DNA from: Neoceratodus forsteri
Taxonomy: Eukaryota; Chordata; Ceratodontiformes; Ceratodontidae
Reading direction: 5' to 3'
Length of the DNA: 64,000 nucleotides
NCBI GenBank assembly: GCA_016271365.2
Contig: CM057456.1
Coordinates: 658,963,501 to 659,027,500, forward strand
Shown: in pieces, positions 41,861-53,132 of the stretch
How positions within the stretch are numbered: position 1 is the stretch's first letter
Layout: each line of letters begins with the position of its first letter
Position numbers and translations under genes: made by a program
The notes under the pieces: generated by a model
Databases searched by the model: none
Told to the model about the DNA's origin: nothing
The model's input: only the letters and a program-made list of their open reading frames with translations

Positions 41861-43240
41861 ATTCCTCCCCCCCAGACTGAATTTGGCGGATCTATCCCCT
41901 ACATGGGATGAGCTTCCAAAATCAGTACACTCCTCATAGACCCTAGACAGTACATCAGAGTTCCGATTCTTCGCTCCAGCCCTATGTATGATTGTCAGAT
42001 CATAACCTTGCAAAGCAAGACTCCATCGTAGCAATCTGCAATTGTTTTTCCCCTTCTATGTTAGCCAAACCAGGGAGTTGTGGTCAGTCTGCACCACAAA
42101 ATGCTGCCCATACAAGTATGGCTCTAGCTTCTTTAGGGCCCACACTATGGCAAGACATTCTTTTTCCACCGCGGAGTATGCTTGCTCCCTGGGAAGTAGC
42201 TTCCTGCTCGGGTACACTATTGGATGATCTGTCCCTTGGCTGGACGTCTGGCTCAGCACTGCCCCAATATCCATGTCTGAGGCATTTGTCTGAACTATAA
42301 AGGTTTTGCTATAGTCAGGACTTGTCAAAACAGGAGCACTGCACAGTGCCTCCTTCAGTCTGATAAAGGCTTCCTCACAGGCTGGGCCCCAGGTAATTTT
42401 CTTTGGTATCTTTTTCCTTGCCAGGTCAGATAGGGGAGCAGCCAGGGCACTGTAATTGGGTACAAATTTCCTGTAGTACCCTGCTGTCCCTAGAAAGCTC
42501 CTGACCTGCTTCTGGGTTTCTGGTCTGGGCCATGCCTGGATCACCTGTATCTTTATTTGGTTAGGGCAGAGCTGTCCCTGGCCTACCACATGCTCGAGGT
42601 ATGCCATTTCTCCCATGGCCACCTGGTACTTCTTGGCTTTGACAGTGAGCCCGGCCCTCTGTGCCCTGCCCAGCACTTCCCTAAGGTGTGATAGGTGTTC
42701 CTCCCAGCTGGTACTAAAGATGGCAGTGTCATCCAGGTACGCCATGGTGTACTCCTCAGCACCATTTAATACCTGGTTCACCAACCTTTGGAAAGTGGCT
42801 GGGGTGTTCTTCATTCGAAGGCATTACTTTAAACTCAAATAAGCCTATTGGAATGATGAAGCCGACCTCTCCTAGCTCTGTCTATCAATTCTATCTGCCA
42901 ATACCCTTTGTCAGGTAAGTGGTCGTAAGGTAGGTCGTCCTTCCCAACTTGTCCAGGAGTTCATCTGTCCGGGCATCGGGTGGGTGTTGGACTTTGTGAC
43001 TGCATTCAGTCCATGATAGTCCACACAGAAATGAGTTGAGCCATCTGGCTTGGGCACAAGGACTACGGATGAGGCCAGGGCTGTGGGATCTCTGGATTAC
43101 CCCTAAATCCAGCATCTCCTCAGCTTCCCTCCTAATGTTCTTTTGGACAGCCTCGAACACCGATATGCTGTCCACCGTGTATGCGTCTGTGTCCCTGTCT
43201 CCACATCATGTGTCGCTAAGGGGTTAGTCCAGGATTGGTG
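41837..43240 (-). pseudogene. Gmr1-like reverse transcriptase and RNase H
   Basis: The N-part (43175-42891) has FEAVQKNIRREAEEMLDLGV and, across frames, LVPKPDGS and FCVDYHGLN. The open frame 42814-42056 has KNTPATFQRLVNQVLNG, AYLDDTAIFS (catalytic YLDD, about 42730-42750), FLGTAGYYRKFVPNYS, FIVQTNASDMDIGAVLSQ and the TDHNSLVWLT end of RNase H. LLRWSLALQGYDLTIIHRAG and SDVLSR follow (42034-41940). The first RNase H aspartate position reads Asn (TNAS for TDAS). A frameshift lies between 42891 and 42814. It follows the integrase directly. Confidence 0.85.
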
Positions 43241-44505
43241 CTAAACAAGGAGGCAAAGTCTGCTAAAACCTCCCTTACTTTCTGGATCTAGTCTGAGTCC
43301 AGCTGGGGAGACAATTTTACTGCTTCCACAGAGGACTTTGCTTACTTTCCTTCTACAAATCCAGAAGGGGGTCTCCTTCGTCCATCCCCTCTCATGACTA
43401 CACACTGCAAACACCATGTCAGCCCTATTTGCATATGGCTTCATCATGATTGACATCATCCTTTCTGTCTGTCTTCTGTCAGGTAACTCCACAATGTAGT
43501 TCACGTCATTTACCTTCCTATCCACTTTGTACGGTCCTGCCCACTCAGCTTGCAGCTTGTCTTTCTGGACCGGAATAAGGACCATGACTTCCTGACCCAC
43601 CATGTACGAGCAAGCTCTGGCTTTGTGGTCGTACCACACTTTTTGTTTCTGTTGGGCAGCTGCCAGGTTGCTCTGGGCTGTCCCCATAAACTCCTTCAGC
43701 CTTTTCCTAAACCTAAGGACATAATCCACAATGGGAGTTCCCTGGGTGGCATGCTTGCTTCCCAGTTCTCCTGGATCAAGTCTAGGGCCCATGTACCCGC
43801 ATCCATATAAGAGTTCAAGAGGAAATTCTGTCGACTCTTGGGGCACCTCCTGTATGCAAACAGGTGGGAAGGTATTTCTCCCAGTCCCTCCCATGCTGTT
43901 CAGTAAATGTCCAGAGCACTGAATAGTTCCACAAGTCCATTGGCTTGTGAGTGATATGATGTGTGCATCTCTGCACCACCCACACTTCTCCATAAACATT
44001 TCATCAGGTCGAGATGGAGGAACCCGCTTGATCGGTGATTACCTCCTCACGGAAACCCAACACGGGAGAAAATCCAAAGTAAGGCATCTGCCACTTTGTC
44101 TGTCTTTAGTGAGGATAGGGTGACTGCCTCTGGGTACCGGGTGGCATAATCCACCACAGTCAGGATGAATCTTTTCCCTGAAGAGCTGGGGGTATTTAAA
44201 GGCCCCACAATATCCATTCCTACCCTCTGGAATATCTCCTCCACCATGGGCAATGGAATCAGGGTGGCTTGGGTTTTCTTGCCCACATTCCCTATTTCTT
44301 GGCACTGGTGACAAGACCTGCAATACTCCTTGACCTGCTGGGTGAAGTTAGGCCAGTAGAAATTCTGGGCTAACCACTACATAGTGCGTGCGATTCCCAG
44401 ATGATCAGACAAGGGAATATCATGTGCAATTTTGAGCAACTGCTCACGATTCCCCTGGGGAATGACAAGCTGCCTGCCTAGCATCCCTCCGTCTGGCTTC
44501 TGGTT
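43241..44505 (-). pseudogene. Gmr1-like integrase
   Basis: The order on the minus strand: GGMLGRQLVIPQGNREQLLK; a zinc-binding H-H-C-C domain (DHLGIARTM, AQNFYWPNF, CRSCHQC; 44420-44300); catalytic core VGMDIVGPL, ILTVVDYATRYPEAVTL and an ITDQ segment with the second Asp near 44030; HTSYHSQANGLVELF with the Glu near 43950; the C-terminal part VWYDHKARACSYMVGQEVMV and LQAEWAGPYKVDRKVN with the GPY motif (43600-43500). One stop lies in the zinc domain and a frameshift near 44040. The frame then runs on towards the RT without an LTR between. Confidence 0.85.
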
Positions 44506-44530
44506 GTCCTCCCTGCTTTCACACACTGGC

Positions 44531-44924
44531 TGTCCTCTTCTGCCGTCTTAGAGCATCCTTATATTCAAGTTTCCATGTCCTCTCCTGTGTGACAAACACT
44601 GGGCTCCTAAATAGTAGAGTTTCTTACTGTGCATCACAGTACCATACTTCTACTGAATTCTTTTTACTAGCAATTTGAAAAGCAAAGGTGAAAAACCACT
44701 GAAGAAACCAACTTTTTATTATAAAAGTAGAAATTAATCACTTACACAATAAAGAAACTAGCCAGTTTATTTTTTAGACGTGAACACATGCTGTTTAAAG
44801 GGATTTTGAAAGTTGGATAAGGGACAACTTTGTTAGCTTGTTGAGGGCAGAAGAACCAGTATGCTGTTCTTTAAGGGGATGTGTGTGTGTGTGTGTGTGT
44901 GGGGGATTAGGGATAATGTCTGAA
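44531..44924. other. unassigned AT-rich sequence
   Basis: No coding domain. A (GT)n run at 44880-44901 precedes the CR1 fragment. The left side may be the 5' remainder of the Gmr1-like element, not recognisable as gag or protease. Confidence 0.3.
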
Positions 44925-45020
44925 AGCATTTCTCCCCAGAGTGGTAAACCAATGGAACAAGCTCCCAAATGAGGCAGTTCAAGTAGGGAGTGTTGAAACT
45001 TTTAATGTTCAACAAGCCAT
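44925..45020 (+). repeat. CR1-type C-terminal ORF2 fragment
   Basis: One frame reads RVVNQWNKLPNEAVQVGSVE, the conserved end of CR1 ORF2 (WNSLPxEVV). It lies upstream of, and in the same orientation as, a second CR1 copy, so it belongs to a separate partial insertion. Confidence 0.6.
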
Positions 45021-45049
45021 ACAAGGATAAAGGTTCTAGATTTCAGGAA

Positions 45050-47225
45050 GGCTAACTTTAAAGAGATAGGTAGAAATCTCAAAAGAGCCAGTAGCAGGAA
45101 GGTTTAGAGGGAGATATTGGAAAAACAGTGGTCTAGACTCAAGCGAGTCAGAATAGAAGTAACAGGTCACTGTGTCAAAACGCATAGTAAGAGTAAAAGA
45201 AAGAAAAGGCCATTATGGTTCTTGAAGGTAGTGGCTGACAAAGTAAGGGAAAAGAAAAGAGCCTTCAGAAGATACAAGGAACCACAAAAGGATGAGGACA
45301 TAGAGCAATATCTGGAGAAGCAGAGGGAATCTGGGAAAATAATCAGAAGGTCTAAATCACAGACAGAGGAAGATACAGCACAGGCTATTAAGAAAGGTGA
45401 CAAGACCTTCTTCAGATACATTAGGGAGAGGAAAAAGACCAGAAATGGGATCATTAGGCCAAAGAAGTAAGGAGGAGAAAGAATGGAGGACGACCTAGAA
45501 AAGGTTGAGATACTGAACAAGTACTTTTGCTCAGTATTCACCAGGGAAGGGGAAGGTGAAGGACCGAGACTCAGTAAGAGATGTATTCAGGGGAGGGAGG
45601 GAGACACCAGCCCATTCATGGTGCAAAGCGTCCTTGAAGAACTCTGGAAATTAAAAGCAGATAAGGCAATGAGGCCAGATGGGATCCACCCCAGAGTACT
45701 AAAGGAACTTAGGGAAGTGCAGGCGAAACCACTATCTGCCCTTTTCAGTGCATTGCTAGAGACAGGAGAGGTACCTGAGGACAGGAGGAGGGCAGATGTG
45801 GTCCCTCTCCACAAGAGTGGAAGCAGAGAGGAGCAGGCAATTACAGGCCTGTACGCCTGACCTCAGTAGTGGGGAAACTAATAGGTCCTAACTTAAGGAG
45901 AGGATTTTGAAGTTTCTGGAGGATAGCGGGGCCCAGGATCCAAGGCAGCATGGATTCTCAACGGGAAGGTCCTGTCAAACGAATCTCAAAGAGTTCTTTG
46001 ACTGGATAGCCAAGGTGGTAGATCAAGGACAGACGGTGGATGTAGCCTACCTGGATTTCAGCAAGGCCTTCAACACCTTCCTGCACAGGAGATTGTTAAA
46101 TAAATTGGCGAGCCTGGGAGTGGGTCCTGTGGTGGTAAAGTAGGTTGGGAACTGGCTAAGGGTCAGGACTCAGAGGGTGGTGGTAAATGGCATGAACTCT
46201 GAGGAGAGGAAGGTGACTAGCGGGGTGCCACAGGGGTCGGTGCTGGTGCCACTCATATTCAGGGTCTTCATTAGCGACATTGCAGAGCGTCTGGAGGGAA
46301 AGATGTGCCTCTTCGCAGATGACAACATGATCTGCAACAGAGTGGACACACCAGAGGGGTGGAAAAACTGAGAAAGGACCTAAGCCTTTTAGAGGAGTGG
46401 TCGGGTGTCTGGCAGTTGAGTTTCAATGCTAAAAAGTGCAAGATCATACACCTGGGTCACAGGAAACCAAGGAGGAGTACAGGATGAGTGGTAAAATTCT
46501 GGCCACCACAAATCAGGGAGAGAGACCTGAGAGTTATAATATCTGATGACCTGAAGGTAGCCAAACAGTGTGAAAAAGCTGTGGAGAAAGCAAATAGAAT
46601 GTTGTGGTGCATAGAAAGGGGCATAACAAGCAGGAGGAAAGAGGTGGTGATGCCACTGCACAGTTCATTGGTGAGGCCTCAGCTGGAGTACTGTGTCCAG
46701 TTCTGGAGACTACATCTCCGGAAGGACATTGACAAAATAGAGGCAGTCCAGAGAAGGGCAACGAAGATGGTACATGGACTGCACCAGAAACCCTACAAGG
46801 AAATACTTAAGGACCTTAATATCTAGTCACTGGAGGAAAGAAGGAAGAGGGGAGATATGATAGAGACTTTCGAGTACCTTAGGGGAATAAACAGGGCACA
46901 GGTAGAAAGCATATTTCAGAGAAGACTCTGCACAAGAACAAGGGGGCATGCTATGAACCTGAAGGGTGGAAAGCTCAGGGGTAATGTTAGCAAGTACTTT
47001 TTCACTGAGAGGGTGGTGGAGCCATGGAACAGCCTTCCAGCAGAAGTGATGAGTGTGAAACAGCACGGGGTTCAAGAGTGCATGGGATAGACATAAGGGT
47101 ACCTAGAGATATGCAGAGCAGGAGAACTGCAGATCAAATAGGAGCTGGGGCTGCAGCAGGGAGTAGTGGAATGGGCAGACTAGGTGGGCCATATTGTCCT
47201 TATTCTGCTGACAGATTCTATGTTT
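45050..47225 (+). pseudogene. CR1 LINE ORF2: linker, reverse transcriptase and 3' end
   Basis: The basic linker is open at 45117-45470 (KKRPLWFLKVVADKVREKKR and KGDKTFFRYIRERKKTRNG). The RT follows in broken frames: DKAMRPDGIHPRVLKELRE, DVVPLHKSGSREE, RQHGFSTGRSCQTNL, VDVAYLDFSKAFNTFLHRRL (motif A), [29 protein letters not shown] (catalytic FADD), IISDDLKVAKQCEKAVEKAN, LVRPQLEYCVQFW and VVEPWNSLPAEVMSV. The 3' end reads TAGGTGGGCCATATTGTCC, then CAGATTCTATG, the CR1 terminal signature. The endonuclease is absent, so it is 5'-truncated. Stops at 45860, 46143 and 46372 show decay. Confidence 0.9.
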
Positions 47226-47517
47226 TATTAAGTATTTTATTAATTTTTCACAAAACAGAAACAGCATAACAAGGCAATGCATAACAGGAATGACATCCAT
47301 AGCCAAGAAAAGACTGTTCACAAAGCACAATTAGTGCCATTCCAGATGGAGAATTACCATACCTCTCAGCCTCCTGCATCATAAATGAGGACCAAGGCTT
47401 AACAAAATCAGGGACAAAGTACCAAAATCAGGGACACATCTTATAGTTGGTGATATCCACTTAGGATACTGGTAGAATAAAGGGGTTAGTGTAAAATACA
47501 TTTCCTGAAGCACAACA
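47226..47517. other. unassigned sequence
   Basis: Contains repeated AAATCAGGGACA motifs near 47405-47440. Related ones (ATCAGTGACATCCC) occur after the MITE near 48330, so the MITE probably inserted in this sequence. No gene is seen. Confidence 0.3.
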
Positions 47518-48227
47518 GGGGCCCGATTCCAAAACGACTTACGCATGGCGCAAGCCAATTTATGCTGAACCCCATGGCATAAATCGCAACTTGCACCATG
47601 AGATACACAAGTCATGTTTCCAAGTCATGACCTGCACCATGTTGTATACGGGCTGCGACAAAGGTGGGTTACACCACCCACTACGCCAGCAACCCGCAGC
47701 GGCATGGTATTCCAAAAGGGCGGCTGCCATAACCCACATATGCTATTCCAGAAGCTGCAATGGCGCAGCGGAGTTAAACCATCAGGGAGATGGTCTAAGG
47801 GTCATCCGTCCATGCCAGTTGACAGATGCCCACTCTGCAGTGCTGCAGAAAGTACACAGTTGTGCTCCCCATGCCCCCCCAACACAGACATGCCCCACCA
47901 CCCCTGAATGTCAGGGACCCCCGGGGTCCATTTCCTGAAGTGCCCCTGAACGCCAGTGCCACCTGTCCAGTCCCCATGCTCCCCTGGTGCATGCGGCAGT
48001 GTCTGGGCAGGGGGGGCCTGGAGGCGGTGTTTCAGCTGGCTGCGACTTGCAGCTTCCAGGTTCATTACGCCATGGCCGTGGTGCTAGCCCATGTCTGCAA
48101 CAAGTCATAGGATGTAGGTGCCGGGACCCTGCCTGTCTTGGAATATGGTGCAGGGTCCCTGTGTACCACATCAATAGCAACTTGCATACACCTGTGAGTT
48201 GTGCCATACGTCTTGGAATTGGGCTCC
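47518..48227. mobile_element. Harbinger-like non-autonomous element (MITE)
   Basis: The terminal inverted repeats pair GGGGCCCGATTCCAAAACG at 47518 with the reverse complement of the end, GGAGCCCAATTCCAAGACG (48209-48227). Pairing continues weakly into a CATGGCGC segment. The interior is GC-rich with no transposase. TIRs beginning GGGCCxGATTC are typical of Harbinger MITEs. The expected 3-bp target duplication could not be confirmed. Confidence 0.7.
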
Positions 48228-48579
48228 AAGTCTGTTACATTAATGCTTGGCATTATTTTGTGCTTGCAGTCCCCACTCTCCAGCCACAAAAACAGACATT
48301 TTTGGAGGGATGGAGGAAAATTATGAGGCAAAATCAGTGACATCCCTGAATACCAGGGACTGTTGAGAGGAATGAAAATAATATTACTGGTACACCTTTT
48401 AATATGTTGTGGAGGGGAGGGTCACATGGAATATATCTCATGGCAGAATTATTATGCCTAAGAGAAAGGGTAAATCAGTTTACCTTGGTATCCCAGAGGT
48501 TTCTGCTGCTGGTGTTTTTCCTCTCCATAGCGCAGAAGTCCAAGGCAAGTACTGGCATTACTTAAGCAATAAAGACCGA

Positions 48580-49160
48580 GAAGTCGGTCAGTTGTAGAGG
48601 ATTAATGACTGGTTGGGGCCATCTCCCTCCAGGCGGTCATTAATCCAAGGAAATGATGGGCTTAAAGGTTGTTATTGCAATTAAAAGTCTAATCGTAATA
48701 ACGCTTTCTTTTTCCATTTATTTTACCGCAACTCATGTTTTTAAGAAGAGTGCATGAGCCAGGTGTGTGGCACAGCCAGCTGGCAGCTGGATAGGTAGTT
48801 TCTAAGACATTAATGACCAGTTCATGAACAATTAATTAGACATAATTCCATTAAACAATGATCACGTGTATTTCACATGATATTGAATGCTGCAGCTCCC
48901 TGGATGGCAGGAGAAAGACATGATGGGCCGCTGACTTTTCATTTCGCATCTCCTTAGTTCCTAGGGTTATATGGAAATGTACTGTTTCTTGAAAAACCTT
49001 GGTTGCTAGCCCAAATTCATGTAGCCGTGAACTTCTGTAACCTTTCTAATGCCTAGATTTACAACACAAACTAAGACGCTGTCAATTGAAATTGCAGTAA
49101 CTGCTAGGAGAAGAGGCTACTGTATATTGCTTAACCTCTTGTGACCCATGTGTGCTTGTT
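48580..49160. promoter_or_regulatory. candidate conserved non-coding element
   Basis: The block does not look like any repeat in the window. It is dense in motifs common in developmental enhancers: TTAATGACC, CATTAATGACCAG, ATTAATTAG, GCAATTAAAAG and TCTAATCGTAATAAC (homeodomain-type); CAGCTGGCAGCTGG and CACGTG (E-boxes, 48775-48790 and 48864-48869); and TTATTGC. No reading frame is conserved. This is inferred from composition only. A simple unique spacer is possible. Confidence 0.35.
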
Positions 49161-49646
49161 GATAGGATCAGTGAAACCAACTGTTGAGTAAATAAGTTAT
49201 TAGCAGTGAAAATTTTGACCTATATTTTTTTTATTCCATTTTACATTGCCCCATACCTCCTGGCTTGTGCAATACCATTCTTTCCCATTATGAGTCTGTT
49301 TTAGAACTTTTTTTTTTTTTTTACATTTGATGAAATAAAAAGAGCACTGTTTTAACAGAAACGTAGAATTTGTCAGCAGAAAAGGATCACTTGGCCCACC
49401 CAATTTGCCCATGTGTTCCCAGCCTACTTCACCTCAGCAAACCCTATCTGGTCTCTGGCGACCTTCCCCTTTTTAAATTCGCTGTGCAAGCACGCACAGT
49501 GAACTTCTTGAAATGAGTTGCTTTTTGAAGGGTGTGACATTGTCCAATGCAGAGTGCTCTGCAAGGGGCTCAACAGTGTCACACCACTCATCAGCCAGGT
49601 TGATCATGATGCTGTTTTTCCTGAAACGGTCTGTACTTGAAAAGAA
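49161..49646. other. unassigned AT-rich sequence
   Basis: Poly-T tract at 49307-49322. The phrase CGTAGAATTTGTCAGCAGAAAAGGATCACTTGG near 49362-49394 resembles a LINE 3' UTR end seen in vertebrates (CTTGGCCCA). No protein is recognised. Confidence 0.25.
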
Positions 49647-49998
49647 TAATAATAATACATCTATTTATAATGCGTAATTCAAACAATTACCAAAGCACTG
49701 TACAAAATTAAAAACATAAAACAATAAAATAAGTGGAATAGATCGATAAATAATTCAGATACAGATATATTAATCTCCAAAAGCACGGCTAAATAAGTAT
49801 GTTTTTAAAGCCATCTTGAAGATCTCCAAGGTCAGGCACTCTCTAATCCCGCGAGGTAGAGAATTCCATGGGGTTGGGGCTGCATAACTAAAAGCTCTCA
49901 CACCAGATGTTTTCAGCTGAACCCTGGGAACCTCTAGCAATCCCTCATCGGCTGAGCGGAGGGGTCAGAGGGGGCAGTAAGGAACCAGGAGCTGTTGC
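49647..49998 (-). repeat. 5'-truncated L2-like LINE, 3' fragment
   Basis: On the minus strand it covers the C-terminal end of ORF2 and the 3' UTR. AGAGAATTCCATGGGGTTGG and CCCTCATCGGCTGAGCGGAG match the same positions of the next copy (50205 and 50283). It ends in an ATT-type tail at 49647-49665. It lies directly downstream of L2-A in the same orientation. Confidence 0.75.
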
Positions 49999-52900
49999 AG
50001 CAAATAATAATAACTTTACTTTTTGAGAACCTTTCAAATGCCAAGGCGCCTTACAGTGTTAAAACCTACCATAAAAATATTACAATTAATAAATAAAACA
50101 ACAATAAAATCATACCAATTCATAAAAAGCCTGACTCCACAAAAAGGTCCTGAGTGCCTGTTTAAAACCCCCTTGGTCACGATTCCTAGAGCTGATGGAG
50201 CAGAGAATTCCAGAGGGTGGGGGTCGCAAATGTAAAAGCATGGGCCCCAGAGGATTTCAAGCAGCCTCTGAATTCCAGTAACCCCTCGTCAGCTGAGCAG
50301 AGCTGTCGCACAGGGATGTAAGGAATCAGAAGCTGTTTCAGGTAGTCGGGGCGAAGTCCATGTAGGGCTTTGTTGGTCAATAAACCTACCTTAAAGGTGA
50401 TCCACGACTGGATCGGCAGCCAGTACAGATCGCGCAGCACAGGGGTAATATGCGACCTCCTCCACACTAGCTGCAAGTGGCAGATATCAACCTCAGAAAG
50501 CCCCAAGTAAAGGGAGTTGCAGTAGTCAAGGCGTGAGGTCACAAAGACGTGGACCAACACAGGCAGATTGCTGAACAGAACAAGGTGTTTGACCCTGGCA
50601 ATGTTCCCAAGATGATAAAAGGCTGACTTAACAACTGCCGGCACCTGATAACGAAGGGTCAGCCCGTCATTAAGCACCACTCCCAAGTCGTTCGCCCATT
50701 ATGAGGTAAGGATCTGAGTGCCCCCCCCCCCCAAGAAATAATCCAGAGGGCTGATCAGTCATCAACCTCTCTATCCTGTGACCTGGGTCCACCACCATAA
50801 CCTTGGCCTTTCCCGCATTCAGCTTTAACCAGCTAGAATTCATCCAGTCTTGGATTTCAGCCGAGGCAGTTGTTAAATACTGAGAGAGCACTAGCCTGGT
50901 CGGGGACAAAGGACGATAGAGCTGGGTATCATCAGCATAGCAGTGAAACATCAGCCCATACCATCTTACAATGTCTCCAAGGGGTAGCATATACAATGCA
51001 AACAACAGGGGCAACACAGAGCCCTGAGGAACCCCACAAGACAGAGGGAAAAAGTTGGAAGAAAAAATCCCTGACACAACTCTCTGTGTTCTGCCAGATA
51101 GGAATGATGTAAACCATCTGAGCACTGTACTTGACAGGCCACAGATGGACCTCAGGCACTCGAGCAGCACCCCATGGTCTACAGTGTCAAAGGCTGAAGA
51201 GAGATCAAGGAGTACCAGAATGGAACGTTTTTTTCCCAATCTCTCACCATCAGGATATCATTGAGCACCCGAACCAGAGCAGTCTCAGTACTGTGCCTCT
51301 CATGAAAACCAGACTGGAGAGGTTTGTAAATATTGTGGATGGTTAAATGGTTCTCCAGTTGAATTGCCACTACTTTCTCAATAACCTTTCCTAGAAAGGG
51401 AAGGTTTGAGATAGGTCTGTAGTTAGCTAAAGTGTCTGGGTCCAGTGAAGCTTTCTTCAGAAGGGGTGTCACCATCGCCTCCTTTAGGGAGCTTGGAAAC
51501 TCACCTGATTCCAAGGAGCACCGGACAATTTGAGCCAGAACCGCCAATGGTCTCATAACAACCCAAAATCAGGAAGTTGGGCCTGGATCTAAACCACAGC
51601 TCGTAGGGCGCATCCCCTGGACAATCCATAATATCCTCGAACTCCAGCAGGTCAAAGTACTCCAGGAAGTCTGAGTTACAGTGACCGAAGCACCGACTAA
51701 CCGCATCTCCCATAGAGCGAGTCAACAGATCTCTGACCCGATGTCGGCCACCTATTCATAAAGAATCGAACAAGCTCATCACACTCCTTTTGTGAAAAAG
51801 CTCAATGGAGCTGCAGACAGGAAGAGTTGAGCTGGTCGATTCTGAGCGACAGCAAACTCCCTGAACAGGAACTCTGTCTTCTTATGGGATATCGCTGATT
51901 AGTGGAACTGGTAATGCTCCACCAAACTAAGACGGTCAGCCTTCAGGACAGATTTCCGCCAATGATGTTCTAACCTTCGTCCCTACCACAGAACTCCTCA
52001 AAGACCCATCAAACCAAAGTGCGGAGGGCAGAGTTGAAGGGACGAACCTGGACAGGAGCTATCAGGTCCAGAGCTGAGAAATGGCCTAATTATAGGCCAG
52101 GACCAACAGCTCTGGACTTGAGCTAACATCAGGAAACTTCAAGAGGTCAATCACTGCCGCCAGATCTTCAGGGCTCACATCCTGTAAAGGGTAACTGACC
52201 ATTTCCACAGGGTAGGCCTACAAAGGGGGCACAAAGTTGAACCTCACGGTGTAGTGATCGGACCAACTGACAGGTTCCACACCCAAGTCAGGGTCTCAAT
52301 CTCCAGGAGAAAACCAGATCCAGAGAATGACCATGATTATGGGTAGCTGAAGAAGCAATCTGTGTGAGGCCCAGTGATGTCATCAACTGGAGGAAGTGCT
52401 GTCAAAGGCAAGAGTTAAGTCGTCGACCAAGGCATTAAGTCGCCAGAACCATCAGTCTGGGTGACTCCAGTGCCATGTCGACCGCTGGTGTCCACTTCCG
52501 CCGGAATCACTGTTCGTCCCCGGTGGACGGTAGATGAAAGCTATCCTGAAGCCCACACCAGCTACCACAGTTCATTCAAAGGATTTGGCTTCCTTTACTG
52601 GTACACCAGTGAGGCCCAACTCGGTCTTGAAACAGAACCCCCACCCCGGTCCAGTCTCAGGCAGTGTATCACCAGTACCCGACTGGAATTGCTGCTTCCA
52701 GAATGGGAGCAGCATTTTCATCCAGCCAGGTCTCGGTGATGCAAGATGAATCAGCTGTTCCAACAAAATCTGGTAATTGCAGTCTTATTCTTAATAGATC
52801 TAGCATTGCATAACACTGCCCGAGTTGGACAGGGTTCATGAGCCATCCCAGCTACTTGCTCATCAAAAGAGATGGTGCCCTTGGGTATGGGGACTAGGCA

Positions 52901-53132
52901 TGGACTACCACATTTCAGGCTCCATTTCGCCCCAGGGCATCTTCTGGACCTAACCAACCCTATGCGAGAGGCCCGCTCCTTCGGCCTCCAATGTCCGTGC
53001 CCCCGAACACGTCCAACCCCATCCTCCTACATACAATTCAAGCACCCGGTGCTGGTAGATAGGAAAGGCGGGGGATGGACGGAAACACAGAGAAGAAGAC
53101 GAATAACATAAGGCGGGGAGCAACAGGCACAT
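49999..53132 (-). pseudogene. L2-like LINE copy A: endonuclease and reverse transcriptase
   Basis: On the minus strand: RAVLCNARSIKNKTAI, the endonuclease opening, at 52850-52810; decayed endonuclease to about 52150; then RT, with VTPLLKKASLDPDTLANYRP, HERHSTETALVRVLND, ILVLLDLSSAFDTVDHGVLL (motif A), [19 protein letters not shown] and HCYADDTQLY (catalytic YADD, about 50945-50970). Next are a VLHDGLTLRYQVPAVVKSAF-like thumb, RLDYCNSLYLGLSEVDICHL, HITPVLRDLYWLPI and APxLWNSLL near 50186. The 3' UTR ends in an ATT tail near 50008. Frameshifts occur at 50690, 51240 and 51556. It would nick the target and reverse-transcribe its own RNA. Confidence 0.85.

Larger units (their letters stand above)
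41700..44530 (-). mobile_element. Gypsy-class LTR element with integrase before RT (Gmr1-like)
   Basis: On the minus strand the order is integrase (44460 to 43400), reverse transcriptase (43200 to 42560), RNase H (42350 to 41900), a polypurine tract (CTGGGGGGGGAGG, 41864-41876) and the start of a 3' LTR (TGTGACGTAGAC from 41860). Most Ty3/gypsy elements have RT and RNase H before integrase. The reversed order with gypsy-type sequences characterises the Gmr1 group of deuterostomes. Gag, protease and the 5' LTR are not seen, so the element is truncated at its 5' side near 44530. The 3' LTR is truncated near 41700. Confidence 0.8.

Noticed and set aside
42056..44323. Two different Gypsy elements side by side explaining integrase before RT
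   Set aside because: No LTR or boundary lies between them, the strand is the same, and the polypurine tract and LTR follow RNase H directly. It remains the main alternative, but less likely.
41700..44530. Endogenous retrovirus with envelope
   Set aside because: Integrase and RT are of Ty3/gypsy type, no envelope frame exists, and the pol order is Gmr1-like.
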